From assembly GCF_900129505.1 (NCBI RefSeq), contig NZ_LT670818.1, positions 4,497,001 to 4,561,000 of the forward strand: a DNA stretch of 64,000 nucleotides, given 5' to 3'. This DNA is from Bradyrhizobium erythrophlei (GTDB lineage Bacteria; Pseudomonadota; Alphaproteobacteria; Rhizobiales; Xanthobacteraceae). A model generated the notes under the pieces. It was not told the DNA's origin, did not search any database, and saw only the letters and a list, made by a program, of their open reading frames with translations. The number at the start of each line of letters is the position of its first letter. Within the stretch, counting starts at the first letter, position 1. Both the position numbers and the translations under genes were made by a program. This document shows, in pieces, positions 15,962 through 24,412 of this stretch.

Positions 15962-17227
15962 TCACGACCAGCGGCGAAGAATCACGCTCGCGTTGACGCC
16001 GCCGAAACCGAAGCCATTCGAGATAGCGTGCGTGATCGGCATGCTCTGGGCTTCATGGCCGACCAGATCGACGCCGTCGGCAAGCGGATCGGGATTCTCG
16101 AGATTGAGCGTCGGCGGAGCGATCTGGTCGCGAAGGGCGAGAGCGGTGAAGATCGCCTCCAGTCCGCCGGCGGCGCCGAGCAGATGCCCGGTGGCTGACT
16201 TTGTCGCGCTGACCGCGATTTTCCTGTCGCTGCCGAAAACGGTCTTGATGGCTTGCAGTTCGCCGCTGTCTCCGACCGGCGTCGAAGTTGAGTGGGCATT
16301 CAAGTGCTGGACATCGCCTGCCGCCAGGCCCGCCTGCCGCAGCGCCAGTCGCATCGCACGGGCGGCCCCTTCGCCGTCCTCGGGTCCCGATGTCAGGTGG
16401 TAGGCATCGGCAGTGGTGCCGTAGCCCACGATCTCGGCAATCGGTTGGGCCTGCCGGGCCAGCGCGTGCTGCAGTTCCTCGATCACGAGAATCCCTGCGC
16501 CTTCGCCCATGACAAAGCCGTCGCGGTCGCGGTCGAACGGGCGCGATGCGCGTGCTGGCATATCGTTGAATCCGGTCGAAAGCGCGCGCGCCGCGGCAAA
16601 GCCTCCCAGGCTGACCAGATCGATGCACGCTTCCGCGCCCCCGCAAATTGCAATGTCCGCATCGCCGGCCCGGATCAAGCGCGCGGCATCTCCGATCGCC
16701 TGGACGCTGGCCGCGCAGGCCGTGACCGGCGCGCCGAGCGGTCCCTTGTAGCCGTAACGAATCGAGATATGTCCGGCCGCCAGGTTGACCAGGAAGGATG
16801 GCACCGTGAACGGCGACAGACGCCGGATGCCGCGGTGGTCCGTCGTGCGCACCGCCTCGACAATCGCCGGGAATCCGCCGATGCCCGAGGCGATTACCGT
16901 TGCGGTTCGCTCGAGCGATTGGGCATCGGTTGGAGCCCATCCGGCTTGCGCGATCGCCTCCGCTGCGGCGACGATCGCAAACAGAATGAAGCGGTCCATC
17001 TTGCGCTGGTCCTTGCGCGCCACGACCGCATCCGGATCAAAGCCGCCGTCCGGGTCGTTGCTCTTGTCGGGTACCAGTCCGACCACTCTGGCGGCAAGGT
17101 CCGCGCTGATCGACGCGGGTATTGCGCGCAGGCCCGATCGCGCCGCGAGCCGGCGCGACCAGATCAATTCCACGCCGCAGCCGAGCGGCGACACCGCTCC
17201 CATGCCTGTCACGACGATCCTGCGCAT
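15962..17227 (-). CDS. Beta-ketoacyl-ACP synthase (KAS II/FabF-like)
   Basis: This 421-aa thiolase-fold condensing enzyme has the catalytic triad: Cys171 in APVTACAAS, His in NAHSTSTPVGD (near 310), and His in SATKSATGHLLGAAG (near 347), plus the C-terminal GFGFGGVNAS. It extends acyl chains by decarboxylative Claisen condensation in the cytoplasm. The chromosome probably has a housekeeping fabF as well. This copy sits 8 bp downstream of an HxlR regulator, next to lipid genes, and without an acyl carrier protein, so a specialised or stress-responsive lipid role is more likely than bulk synthesis (inference). Confidence 0.9.
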   Translation of the reverse strand: MRRIVVTGMGAVSPLGCGVELIWSRRLAARSGLRAIPASISADLAARVVGLVPDKSNDPDGGFDPDAVVARKDQRKMDRFILFAIVAAAEAIAQAGWAPTDAQSLERTATVIASGIGGFPAIVEAVRTTDHRGIRRLSPFTVPSFLVNLAAGHISIRYGYKGPLGAPVTACAASVQAIGDAARLIRAGDADIAICGGAEACIDLVSLGGFAAARALSTGFNDMPARASRPFDRDRDGFVMGEGAGILVIEELQHALARQAQPIAEIVGYGTTADAYHLTSGPEDGEGAARAMRLALRQAGLAAGDVQHLNAHSTSTPVGDSGELQAIKTVFGSDRKIAVSATKSATGHLLGAAGGLEAIFTALALRDQIAPPTLNLENPDPLADGVDLVGHEAQSMPITHAISNGFGFGGVNASVILRRWS

Positions 17228-17235
17228 GTGGGTGC

Positions 17236-17745
17236 CTATGTCGGAGGGGAATCTGGCCGCAGGGCCCGCATCGAACCCAGCCGCCGAAGCATGTCGGGAC
17301 TCGCCTTCGGGCCGGGAACGAGCACGACATTATCCGGCGTAACCGGCGTCAGCGTGCCGGCGGCGACGATGATCGGTTCAACCGCGCGCGACGACGCCCG
17401 ATCCGCCATCAGCAGCGACTTGCCTTTCGGCGACAGGTGTTTGTTGCCCCAGGCGAACATCGCCACCACCACCGGAAAGAAGTCGCGGCCCTTCGGGGTG
17501 AGTACATATTCATACCAATTCGGCCTCTTGTGATAGAGGCGGCGTTCGAACATGCCCTGCGCGGTGAGGTGTTTCAGGCGCCGGGCCAGAATGTTCGGCG
17601 CAATACCGAGGCTCCTCTGGAATTTCTCGAAACGGGTACAGCCCTGAAAGGCATCGCGCAGGATCAGAATGCTCCACCATTCGCCGACGGACTCCAATGT
17701 CCTGGCGGCTGGGCATTCCGAGCTAGGTTTTTTCCGCGGCTGCAT
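17236..17745 (-). CDS. HxlR-family transcriptional regulator
   Basis: This 169-aa protein has the HxlR winged helix at about residues 12-105. The conserved opening is CPAARTLESVGEWWSILILRDAFQG. The recognition helix follows in FEKFQRSLGIAPNILARRLKHL, and a wing in YEYVLTPKGRDFFPVV. An extension of about 55 residues follows that is not in minimal members. It is 8 bp upstream of the ketoacyl synthase gene and almost certainly co-transcribed with it. A perfect 8-bp inverted repeat upstream is the likely autoregulatory operator. Confidence 0.9.
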   Translation of the reverse strand: MQPRKKPSSECPAARTLESVGEWWSILILRDAFQGCTRFEKFQRSLGIAPNILARRLKHLTAQGMFERRLYHKRPNWYEYVLTPKGRDFFPVVVAMFAWGNKHLSPKGKSLLMADRASSRAVEPIIVAAGTLTPVTPDNVVLVPGPKASPDMLRRLGSMRALRPDSPPT

Positions 17746-17764
17746 GACGTTATCAAGCTAGGAT

Positions 17765-17789
17765 AGGTACTTTCATTTTGCAAGTACCT
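17765..17789 (-). promoter_or_regulatory. Putative HxlR operator
   Basis: AGGTACTT (17765-17772), 9 bp, then AAGTACCT (17782-17789) forms a perfect inverted repeat 20 bp upstream of the hxlR-type start codon. It lies between the regulator and the end of soxA, so it can only serve the regulator operon. Confidence 0.6.
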
Positions 17790-17821
17790 GTCCCGCCTCC
17801 ACGTGCCGTACGCCGCTCAGC

Positions 17822-18601
17822 TCAAGGACGTACCGCCGGCGTTTCGATCGGCATCCCGCGGGCGCGCGACATCAAATATAGTTCGAGCTCGACCAGCTCC
17901 GGCGCACCGTACTCATAGGGCTGGGCGCGAATGCCGGTGATGCAGCCGCGCAGCCGGCGTTGCAGCGAGCCGAGCGACTGCCACTCCAGCCGATAGAGCG
18001 GATAACCGGTCGGATGTCCTTGCGTGATGGCGGAGCCGGCAAGATGCTTGTCCCAATTGTCGTCATGGCAATTGGCGCAACCGAGATTGACTTGGCCCTG
18101 CCGTTGCATGAACAACTCGCGGCCTTTGGTGATGAAAGGCGCAAGCTGCGGATCGTCGCCGGCCACGATCGGCATGTCGCGCGATTGCTGCGCGACGAAG
18201 GCGGTGAGCGCCAATAGCTCGCGGCTTTCGTAGGCGAGCGGCGTGGCCTGTTGATGGTTCGCCCGGCACAGATTGATGCGCCGCTCCAGATCCACGGGAC
18301 GGCCGAGCGCCTTGTCGAAGGCGGGATAGCGCGCCGCGACGCCCTTCATGCTGGCGCGCGCGTCGTCGTGGCAGTCGGCGCAGGCCTTGCCGGCGGAGCC
18401 AGCTTTATTATTCCATAGCGCCTCACCGTCGAGCACAAAGAGCATGCCGGGATTGGCGGTGTCGTCGTTCTGCATCGCCTGGGTTTCCGGAGTCATGAAG
18501 CTGAATCCGGAGCGGCGCTCGCTTGCCGGGATTTCGGCGGCGCGAACCAAAGAGGACGCGACCAGCAGCGCGGCCACGATGATGGCGCGGGCAGGGCTCA
18601 T
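17822..18601 (-). CDS. soxA: SoxA, L-cysteine S-thiosulfotransferase subunit
   Basis: This 259-aa periplasmic dihaem cytochrome c has a signal peptide cut near residue 21. It has haem sites C74-ADCH and C175-ANCH, and the active-site cysteine C220 in RRLRGCITGIRAQP, which carries the persulfide in SoxA. With SoxX it conjugates thiosulfate to the SoxY cysteine. It is the last gene of the operon and its start overlaps the soxZ stop (ATGA). Length and haem number fit the dihaem SoxA type. No soxB or soxCD follows: the next gene downstream is the unrelated HxlR regulator. Confidence 0.95.
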   Translation of the reverse strand: MSPARAIIVAALLVASSLVRAAEIPASERRSGFSFMTPETQAMQNDDTANPGMLFVLDGEALWNNKAGSAGKACADCHDDARASMKGVAARYPAFDKALGRPVDLERRINLCRANHQQATPLAYESRELLALTAFVAQQSRDMPIVAGDDPQLAPFITKGRELFMQRQGQVNLGCANCHDDNWDKHLAGSAITQGHPTGYPLYRLEWQSLGSLQRRLRGCITGIRAQPYEYGAPELVELELYLMSRARGMPIETPAVRP

Positions 18602-18918
18602 TCGACGATGATCGAGGCTGAGGCGGTCTCGGAAAATCCCTTGTCACCGATCCACTCGAAATCGAATTTGCCGCTCTCGGTCGCGACCGTGAAGAAGGTG
18701 ATGAAGGGATTGGCGGCAATCGCCGGAAACAGATCGGCGCGGAAGATCTCGCCGCCGTTGTAGCGGCAGGTAAAGCTCGTGATGATGTTGCGCGGAACGG
18801 CTTCGCCGGTCGAGGTATGGCGATAGCCGGTCTCCATGATATGCGACATCAGCGTCTTGATCTCGATGATCTCGCCGCGTTTCGCCTTTTTCGGAATGTT
18901 GATCAGCGCGGGGGTCAT
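18598..18918 (-). CDS. soxZ: SoxZ, sulfur carrier partner subunit
   Basis: The protein is 106 aa with an immunoglobulin-like fold and no signal peptide of its own. It is exported with SoxY as a complex. The typical start (PKKAKRGEIIEIKTLMSHIMETG) and the F-T-C-R-Y-N-G and ANPFITFFTVATESGKFDFEW segments identify it clearly. SoxYZ holds sulfur intermediates in the periplasm during thiosulfate oxidation. It is overlapped by soxY (1 bp) and soxA (4 bp), so it is tightly coupled. Confidence 0.95.
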   Translation of the reverse strand: MTPALINIPKKAKRGEIIEIKTLMSHIMETGYRHTSTGEAVPRNIITSFTCRYNGGEIFRADLFPAIAANPFITFFTVATESGKFDFEWIGDKGFSETASASIIVE

Positions 18919-19397
18919 CAGATCACCTCTTCGGTGCAGGCGGCGAGCGTCACCACGACGTCGGCCGTGGCGGACCAGAACGAGCCGTCGGACAAATGTG
19001 CGATGGCGACGATCTTCTGGCTGTCGGCGAGGCGGATGCGGGTCGAAACTTGCGCGCGTCCGGCGCGCGGGCCGAGATAGAAATTGCCGATGTTCGGCTG
19101 CGGGTTCTTCTCGTTGAAGACGTGGATGCTCTTGACGTAGTCTTCCGGCGTCATCGGGCTTGTGACGCTGACGGTCATTGGCACGGTGTTGCCGTTCTCG
19201 ACCAGCGGCGGAATGTCGAGTTTTACCTTTCCCGTGCGCACCACGGCGCTGCCGACAACATTGCGGATCGCGGCGGCGAGCATCGCCGGTGTCGCGTCCG
19301 CCGGCCGCAGGGAGACGACGGGAACCGCGCCCAGTGCGGCCGCGCTGCCGGCGAGGCCGAGGAACCGGCGGCGCGTGGAATTTTCATGCTGCTGCAT
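18918..19397 (-). CDS. soxY: SoxY, sulfur carrier subunit with an atypical C-terminus
   Basis: The protein is 159 aa. A Tat signal (STRRRFLGLAG) exports the folded SoxYZ complex. The SoxY body is recognisable (ENGNTVPMTVSVTSPM, NIGNFYLGPRAGRAQVSTRIRLADSQ). The sulfur-binding swinging arm normally ends in GGCGG. Here the protein ends LAACTEEVI: the single cysteine is kept but lies six residues from the end in a non-glycine context. ATG 19397 is preferred because it starts just before the Tat motif. A GTG at 19418 overlapping soxX is possible. Confidence 0.9.
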   Translation of the reverse strand: MQQHENSTRRRFLGLAGSAAALGAVPVVSLRPADATPAMLAAAIRNVVGSAVVRTGKVKLDIPPLVENGNTVPMTVSVTSPMTPEDYVKSIHVFNEKNPQPNIGNFYLGPRAGRAQVSTRIRLADSQKIVAIAHLSDGSFWSATADVVVTLAACTEEVI

Positions 19398-19410
19398 TAC
19401 TGGTCCGTTC

Positions 19411-19875
19411 CTATTCACGCAGGCTTGTGAGATATGCCACGATATCCTCGATTTGTTCCGCCGACAGGATCGGCTTGCCGCGCCATGCCGCGCCTACGCG
19501 CAGCAGTCCCTCGACGCGATAATAGGACGGCATGATGGTCGCGGGATTGAGGCTGGAGGCATCGACCAGCCGCAACCGGAGCTGGCCTTCGGACCAGCGG
19601 CTTCCGGCTCCTTTGAGGTTTGGCGCGAGATCGCCCTGAAACCTCGTTTCCGGGAACGGGCCGGAGTGGCAGAGGATGCAGGTGCTGGCGCGATCCAGCA
19701 CCAGCGCGCGTCCGCGCGCCGCGTCGCCCGGCATACCCGTCAGCGATTTCGGAATCGCGTCGCCGGCGATGACATAACTCCGCAATCCCGCATCCTCCGC
19801 CGCGCAGGGCAGGGCGAATGTAGCGGCGGCGAGCCACGCACCGGCCATTACTGTCGCCGATCTAGCCAAAGGCAT
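19411..19875 (-). CDS. soxX: SoxX, monohaem cytochrome c
   Basis: This 154-aa periplasmic cytochrome c is the electron-accepting subunit of SoxAX. It has a signal peptide (residues 1-26), haem motif C66-ILCH, and a probable methionine ligand in NPATIMPSYYRVEGL. The C-terminal helix LSAEQIEDIVAYLTSLRE is typical of class I cytochromes. It starts 14 bp inside the end of the upstream fccB-like gene, so it is translationally coupled. A longer in-frame start is rejected because it would place a charged tail before the signal peptide. Confidence 0.93.
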   Translation of the reverse strand: MPLARSATVMAGAWLAAATFALPCAAEDAGLRSYVIAGDAIPKSLTGMPGDAARGRALVLDRASTCILCHSGPFPETRFQGDLAPNLKGAGSRWSEGQLRLRLVDASSLNPATIMPSYYRVEGLLRVGAAWRGKPILSAEQIEDIVAYLTSLRE

Positions 19876-21148
19876 CCACCGTGATGGTGCTGTACCAGGA
19901 TTTCGCCTCGTCGGCTTCCCGCGCGCGCACCTCGCGCGGCGCATCGATCGGACTGGTGGTGACTGGCTCAGCTTCTGCGAACATCCCCTCCCGGGCCAGA
20001 TAGACGCCCGATTGCGAGAAGGCGTAGCCGGGCGCGACCGTATTATAGCAGGCGCCGACCAGCCGCGGCATATCAGGCGATTTGCCGGCGGTCAGCCTAG
20101 CAATCGCTTCGGCGCAGGTCTTGCCTTGCGCGTTCGCGGCGGAAGCGGATTTCGGGATGGTGCCGCCGAAGCAGGCGTCGCCGATGACATGAATATCGGG
20201 CACGAGTCTGGAGGCAAAGGTCACGGGATCGATCGGACACCAGCCGGTGTTGTCGACCGCACCCGCAGTGTCGGCGATGCGGCCGGCCCATTGCGGCGGA
20301 ATCACATTGGCGACCTGGGCTGTGTAATTGCCGAAATCGGTGACGATGGTGTTGGTGGTGGGATCAACCGAAGTGACCCGGCCACCTTGCGACAGCGATA
20401 TGCGTTCGATCATGCCGGGATAGAGGTCCCTCCAGGCATTCTCGAACAGGCGCTGTTGCGGAAACGCGTCCTTGGCGTCGAGGATCAGGATCTTGGAGCG
20501 TGGCTTCTTGGTTTTCAGATAATGCGCGATCAGGCTGGCGCGCTCGTACGGCGCCGGCGGACAGCGCGACGGGCTCGCGGGCACCGCGAGCGCGACGAGG
20601 CCGCCGTCGTCCATAGCCGCCAACTGTTTGCGCAGCAGCGCGGTCTGTGCGCCGGCCTTCCAGGCATGCGGCATCCTCATCATGGCGGCTTCGTCGTAGC
20701 CGGGCAGGGCATCGAGGCGCAGGTCAATGCCCGGCGATAGCACGAGGCGGTCGTAGGTGAGCGACGTGCCGTCGGCGAGCCCGACCGTGCGGGCTTTCGC
20801 ATCGACCTTCGTAGCGGCCTGCGCGATCACGGTCACGCCTTCCGCCGCGATCCTGTCATAGGAAAATTGCTGCGCCTCGAGGTTCCTCAAGCCCGCGATG
20901 ACTTCGTTGCTGAACGGACAGGCCACGAAAATCCGGTTCGGTTCGATCAACGTCACCTCGAGCTTCACATCGATGCGTTTCAGCGCCCGCGCGCAGCTCG
21001 CCCCGCCGAAGCCGCCGCCGATCACCACGATGCGGGCGGCGGATTGCGCGCGCGACGGGCAGGGCAAGGCGAATGCCGCTGCCGACGCCGCGACGCCGCC
21101 AACGACGTTTCTCCGCGTCATCAGCCGCAGCGCGTCCATGAAAATCAT
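19862..21148 (-). CDS. fccB: FccB/SoxF-type flavoprotein, sulfide dehydrogenase subunit
   Basis: The product is 428 aa. A Tat signal (MTRRNVVGGVAASAAAF) precedes an FAD Rossmann fold with RIVVIGGGFGGASCARAL. The redox cysteines of FccB are plausible in FVACPFSNEVI and NTGWCPIDPVTF, and IHVIGDACFGGTIPKSA is the second FAD motif. FccB proteins oxidise sulfide in the periplasm and pass electrons to a cytochrome (FccA). SoxF homologues support thiosulfate oxidation. No dedicated fccA is seen, so SoxX/SoxA or another cytochrome may serve. Starts at 21148 or 21139 are both possible. Confidence 0.9.
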   Translation of the reverse strand: MIFMDALRLMTRRNVVGGVAASAAAFALPCPSRAQSAARIVVIGGGFGGASCARALKRIDVKLEVTLIEPNRIFVACPFSNEVIAGLRNLEAQQFSYDRIAAEGVTVIAQAATKVDAKARTVGLADGTSLTYDRLVLSPGIDLRLDALPGYDEAAMMRMPHAWKAGAQTALLRKQLAAMDDGGLVALAVPASPSRCPPAPYERASLIAHYLKTKKPRSKILILDAKDAFPQQRLFENAWRDLYPGMIERISLSQGGRVTSVDPTTNTIVTDFGNYTAQVANVIPPQWAGRIADTAGAVDNTGWCPIDPVTFASRLVPDIHVIGDACFGGTIPKSASAANAQGKTCAEAIARLTAGKSPDMPRLVGACYNTVAPGYAFSQSGVYLAREGMFAEAEPVTTSPIDAPREVRAREADEAKSWYSTITVDAFG

Positions 21149-21190
21149 TCCAGCATGGCGCGGCGGCCGTTCCGGGCCGCCGCGCCGGGG

Positions 21191-23368
21191 TCAGGCGAAG
21201 GTGATGTTCTGGTCGCGCAGCGGCACCTGGCGGATGCGTTTGCCGGTCGCAGCGAAATAGGCGTTGAGCACCGCCGGTCCCGCCACACAGATGGTCGGCT
21301 CGCCGACGCCGCCCCAGAAGCCGCCGCTCGGCATCACGATCGATTCCACCTTCGGCATCTCGGATATCCGCATGGAATTGTAGCTGTCGAAATTGGTCTG
21401 CTCGATGGCGCCGTCCTTGACCGTGCATCCGCCATAGAACAGCCCGGTCAGCCCGAACACGAAGGAACCCGCGATCTGGCGCTCGATCTGCGCGGGATTG
21501 ACGGCATAACCGGGATCGGTGGCCGCGACGATGCGATGCACCTTGATCTTGGTGCCGTCGGTCACCGAGATTTCCGCCGCTGCGGCCACGTAGCTGCCAT
21601 AACCCATATACTGGGCGAGGCCGCGGTAAACACCTTGCGGCGCCGTCCTGTCCCATCCGATCTTGTCGGCCACCGCATCGAGCACGGCAAGGTTCTTCGG
21701 ATGATCGGCCAACAGCTTGCGCCGGAACACGAGCGGATCCTGCCCCGCAGCATGCGCCAGTTCATCCATGAAGCATTCTACATAGAGCGCGTTCTGGTTG
21801 ACATTCACGCCGCGCCAGAAGCCCGGGATGATGTGCGGATTGCGCATCGAATGTTCGATCAGGAGATTGGGAACGCTATAGCCGAACGCGGCATCGCCCT
21901 TCGGGGCAAGGCCTGCGAACGTCGCGGGATCCATGCCGTTGATCATGGCCTCGGGGCGCAATGCCGCGAGGATCGACTGGCCGGATATCCGCATGTGCAG
22001 CCCGACCAGGTTGTTGTCGGCATCGAACGCGCCGGTCATCTTGCATTGCGTGATCGGATGATAGCGGCCGTGCTGCATGTCCTCTTCGCGCGACCACAAC
22101 AGCTTGACCGGCGTGCCCGGCATCTGCTTGGCAATCGCAACCGCCTGGCGGACATAGTCGGTCTGGCCGCGACGCCCAAAACCGCCGCCGAGCATCTGCT
22201 TGTGAACGTCGACCTTGTTCGCCGGCAGGCCGGATTCCTCCAGCGCCGCGGCGAACGCCGCCTCGCCATTCTGCGTGCCGCACCAGACTTCGCATTTGTC
22301 TGTCGTGTAGAGCGCGGTGGCGTTCAGCGGCTCCATCGCCGCGTGGTTCTGGTAGGGATAATTGTAGACCGCCTCGACTTTCTTGACGGCGCCGGCGATC
22401 GAGCCCGGGGCATCGCCGACCTTGTTGCCGACGAAGGCCGGTCCGGAATCAAGGCCCTCGGCCAGCCATTTCGCAATCGAAGCCGAATTGACCTTGGCGT
22501 TGGGGCCCTCGTCCCAGACGACCGGCAGAGCGTCGAGCGCGGTCTTGGCGTGCCACCAGGTATCGGCAATGACGGCCACCGCGCTGTCGTCGACCCGCAC
22601 CACTTTCTTGACGCCCTTCATGCCCGCGATCTTCGCTTCATCAAAACTCGTGAGCTTGCCGCCGGTGACCGGGCAATCCTTGATCGCGGCGTTGAGCATG
22701 CCTGGAAGTTTGATGTCGATGCCGTAGACCGTCGTGCCGGTGGTCTTGTCGGGGGTGTCGAGGCGCTTGACGCCCTTGCCGACGAGCCTCCAGTCCTTCG
22801 GATCCTTCAGCTTGACGTCGGCCGGCGGCTCCAGTTTGGCGGCGGCTTCGACCACCTTGCCATAGGTCGTGGTGCGTCCCGACGGCGTGTGGGTGATGAC
22901 GCTGTTGGCGGCGGTGCATTCGGACGCCGGCACCTTCCATTCATTGGCCGCGGCCTGGATCAGCATCACGCGCGCCATCGCGCCGCCCTTGCGAACGTAG
23001 TCCTGCGAGGCGCGGATGCCGCGGCTGCCGCCGGTCGAAAAATCGCCCCACACCCGCTTGCGCGCCACGCTCTCGCCCGGCGTCGGGAATTCCGTGGTGA
23101 CCTTCGACCAGTCGCATTCGAGTTCTTCGGCGACCAGTTGCGCAAGGCCGGTGAGGGTCCCCTGGCCCATTTCCGATCGTGCGATCCGGATCACGACGGT
23201 GTCGTCGGGCCGGATCACGACCCAGGCGTTGATTTCGGGCGAGCCGTCGGCCGCGCGCACCAGGCCGGGGCCGCCGAAGGGAAGATCGAGACCGACAGCG
23301 AGGCCGACGCCGGTTGCGGCGGTACCGATGACGAAGGCGCGGCGGTTGAGCTTGACGTGCTGGTTCAT
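21191..23368 (-). CDS. Exported molybdopterin oxidoreductase, IorB-like large subunit
   Basis: This 725-aa xanthine-oxidase-family large subunit is of the single-chain, two-domain type (isoquinoline 1-oxidoreductase beta/membrane-bound aldehyde dehydrogenase). A Tat signal is present (NRRAFVIGTAATGVGLAV). Cofactor-binding features include GQGTLTGLAQLVAEEL, GGGFGRRGQTDYVRQAV, GFWRGVNVNQNALYVE and the C-terminal PSGGFWGGVGEPTIC with the catalytic glutamate. It hydroxylates aldehydes or heterocycles with water as oxygen source. It is immediately upstream of fccB and the sox genes and downstream of its [2Fe-2S] partner. A physiological link with sulfur oxidation is inference. Confidence 0.9.
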   Translation of the reverse strand: MNQHVKLNRRAFVIGTAATGVGLAVGLDLPFGGPGLVRAADGSPEINAWVVIRPDDTVVIRIARSEMGQGTLTGLAQLVAEELECDWSKVTTEFPTPGESVARKRVWGDFSTGGSRGIRASQDYVRKGGAMARVMLIQAAANEWKVPASECTAANSVITHTPSGRTTTYGKVVEAAAKLEPPADVKLKDPKDWRLVGKGVKRLDTPDKTTGTTVYGIDIKLPGMLNAAIKDCPVTGGKLTSFDEAKIAGMKGVKKVVRVDDSAVAVIADTWWHAKTALDALPVVWDEGPNAKVNSASIAKWLAEGLDSGPAFVGNKVGDAPGSIAGAVKKVEAVYNYPYQNHAAMEPLNATALYTTDKCEVWCGTQNGEAAFAAALEESGLPANKVDVHKQMLGGGFGRRGQTDYVRQAVAIAKQMPGTPVKLLWSREEDMQHGRYHPITQCKMTGAFDADNNLVGLHMRISGQSILAALRPEAMINGMDPATFAGLAPKGDAAFGYSVPNLLIEHSMRNPHIIPGFWRGVNVNQNALYVECFMDELAHAAGQDPLVFRRKLLADHPKNLAVLDAVADKIGWDRTAPQGVYRGLAQYMGYGSYVAAAAEISVTDGTKIKVHRIVAATDPGYAVNPAQIERQIAGSFVFGLTGLFYGGCTVKDGAIEQTNFDSYNSMRISEMPKVESIVMPSGGFWGGVGEPTICVAGPAVLNAYFAATGKRIRQVPLRDQNITFA

Positions 23369-23378
23369 GGCCGCCTCC

Positions 23379-23828
23379 TCAAGCGTTCGCGATGGCGTGG
23401 ATCGCCTCGCGCACCTGCTGGAAGGTGCCGCAGCGGCAGATATTGGTGATGGTTTCGTCGATGTCCTGGTCGGTCGGCTTCGGTTTGTCCTTGAGCAGGG
23501 CCGCCACCGCCATGATCATGCCGCTCTGGCAATAGCCGCATTGCGGCACGTCGTTGGCGATCCAGGCCTGCTGCACCTTGTGCAGGGCGCCTTCGCCCGC
23601 CAGCCCCTCGATGGTGGTGATCTGTTTGCCGATGGCTTCGCTGACCGATACGCCGCAGGAGCGCATCGCGACGCCGTCGACATGGACGGTGCAGGCGCCG
23701 CATAGTGCAATGCCGCAACCGTATTTGGTGCCGGTGAGCCCGATATTTTCCCGGATTGCCCACAGCAGAGGCGTATCCGGCTCGACATCCACGTCGAAAG
23801 TTTTGCCGTTGATAGTGAGGTTTGCCAT
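23379..23828 (-). CDS. [2Fe-2S] subunit, IorA-like
   Basis: The protein is 149 aa. An N-terminal plant-ferredoxin domain has [18 protein letters not shown] and a distal Cys in RSCGVSV. The C-terminal four-helix domain has CGYCQSGM and NICRCGTF, so two [2Fe-2S] clusters are expected. It transfers electrons from the molybdenum site of the 725-aa subunit, encoded 10 bp downstream. No signal peptide is seen; it is probably co-exported with the Tat partner. AAGGGGATCG precedes the ATG at 23828. It is the first gene of the seven-gene operon ending in soxA. Confidence 0.92.
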   Translation of the reverse strand: MANLTINGKTFDVDVEPDTPLLWAIRENIGLTGTKYGCGIALCGACTVHVDGVAMRSCGVSVSEAIGKQITTIEGLAGEGALHKVQQAWIANDVPQCGYCQSGMIMAVAALLKDKPKPTDQDIDETITNICRCGTFQQVREAIHAIANA

Positions 23829-23904
23829 CGCGATCCCCTTTTTTGGTCCAACCCATCGATTGGACTTTGGCTGGATGCTGGACTGGAAACTGGAATCGTT
23901 CAAA

Positions 23905-24231
23905 TCAAGAATCTGCGTTTGTAATGCGGAACAATTGATTTGCTCCGGCGTTACGCGCTGACAGCGCGAAGCTGCGGACCCGCTTGGGGTCGACGATCCG
24001 AACCTCAATACCGGCCTCGCGCAGCACCTTGGCCCAGACCCGCTCGTAACCGCCACTTGCCTCCATCACCGCCTTGTTCACCTTGTGCTTGCGAAGCCAG
24101 CCAACCAGCTTGCGGTGGCCCTGTGCGGTGTTCGGAAACGTCTGCCGCAATGCAAGCGCGCGAATGCACGCATCCACCTTGTCCTTTGCTACATCGATGC
24201 CGACGACAACCAGATCATTTTGTGCCATCAT
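23905..24231 (-). pseudogene. Truncated IS110-family transposase
   Basis: The N-terminal 90 or so residues of an IS110 DEDD transposase are intact: [74 protein letters not shown]. The frame then leaves the family (the expected KNDPIDA segment and the C-terminal Ser-containing domain are missing) and stops at 23905. The start at 24231/24228 has GGAAGGGAG upstream. It is a dead fragment that borders the sox operon on its 5' side. Confidence 0.85.
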
Positions 24232-24412
24232 CCACTCCCTTCCTTGCTCGGTTCGGGCTCGAAGCCCTTGCAACTGTTCGGGTTGAGGAAGACACCGGAG
24301 CTGTCCCTCGCTCTGATACAGGCTCTGTCGCCTTTGGGCGCAACGGGCTCAGTTCCAGCAACGGGCGGTTGGTCGGCAACCGGCCGTTCGCACATTCTGA
24401 CAGATTTTCTGG
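24232..24412. mobile_element. Probable left-over end of the IS110 element
   Basis: This segment lies between the transposase start and the fold-back repeat. It contains tandem-like GGGCTC/GGCAACGGGC words and no gene. It is probably the non-coding end of the IS110 insertion, whose boundaries cannot be set by eye because IS110 elements lack clear terminal inverted repeats. Confidence 0.35.

Noticed and set aside
20867..23449. 860-codon plus-strand frame opposite the sox/molybdenum operon
   Set aside because: It covers the antisense of fccB and the large molybdopterin subunit, with His/Arg/Asp-rich low-complexity sequence and no motif.
23905..24412. Functional IS110 insertion sequence
   Set aside because: Only the N-terminal part of the transposase remains; the catalytic C-terminal domain is missing.
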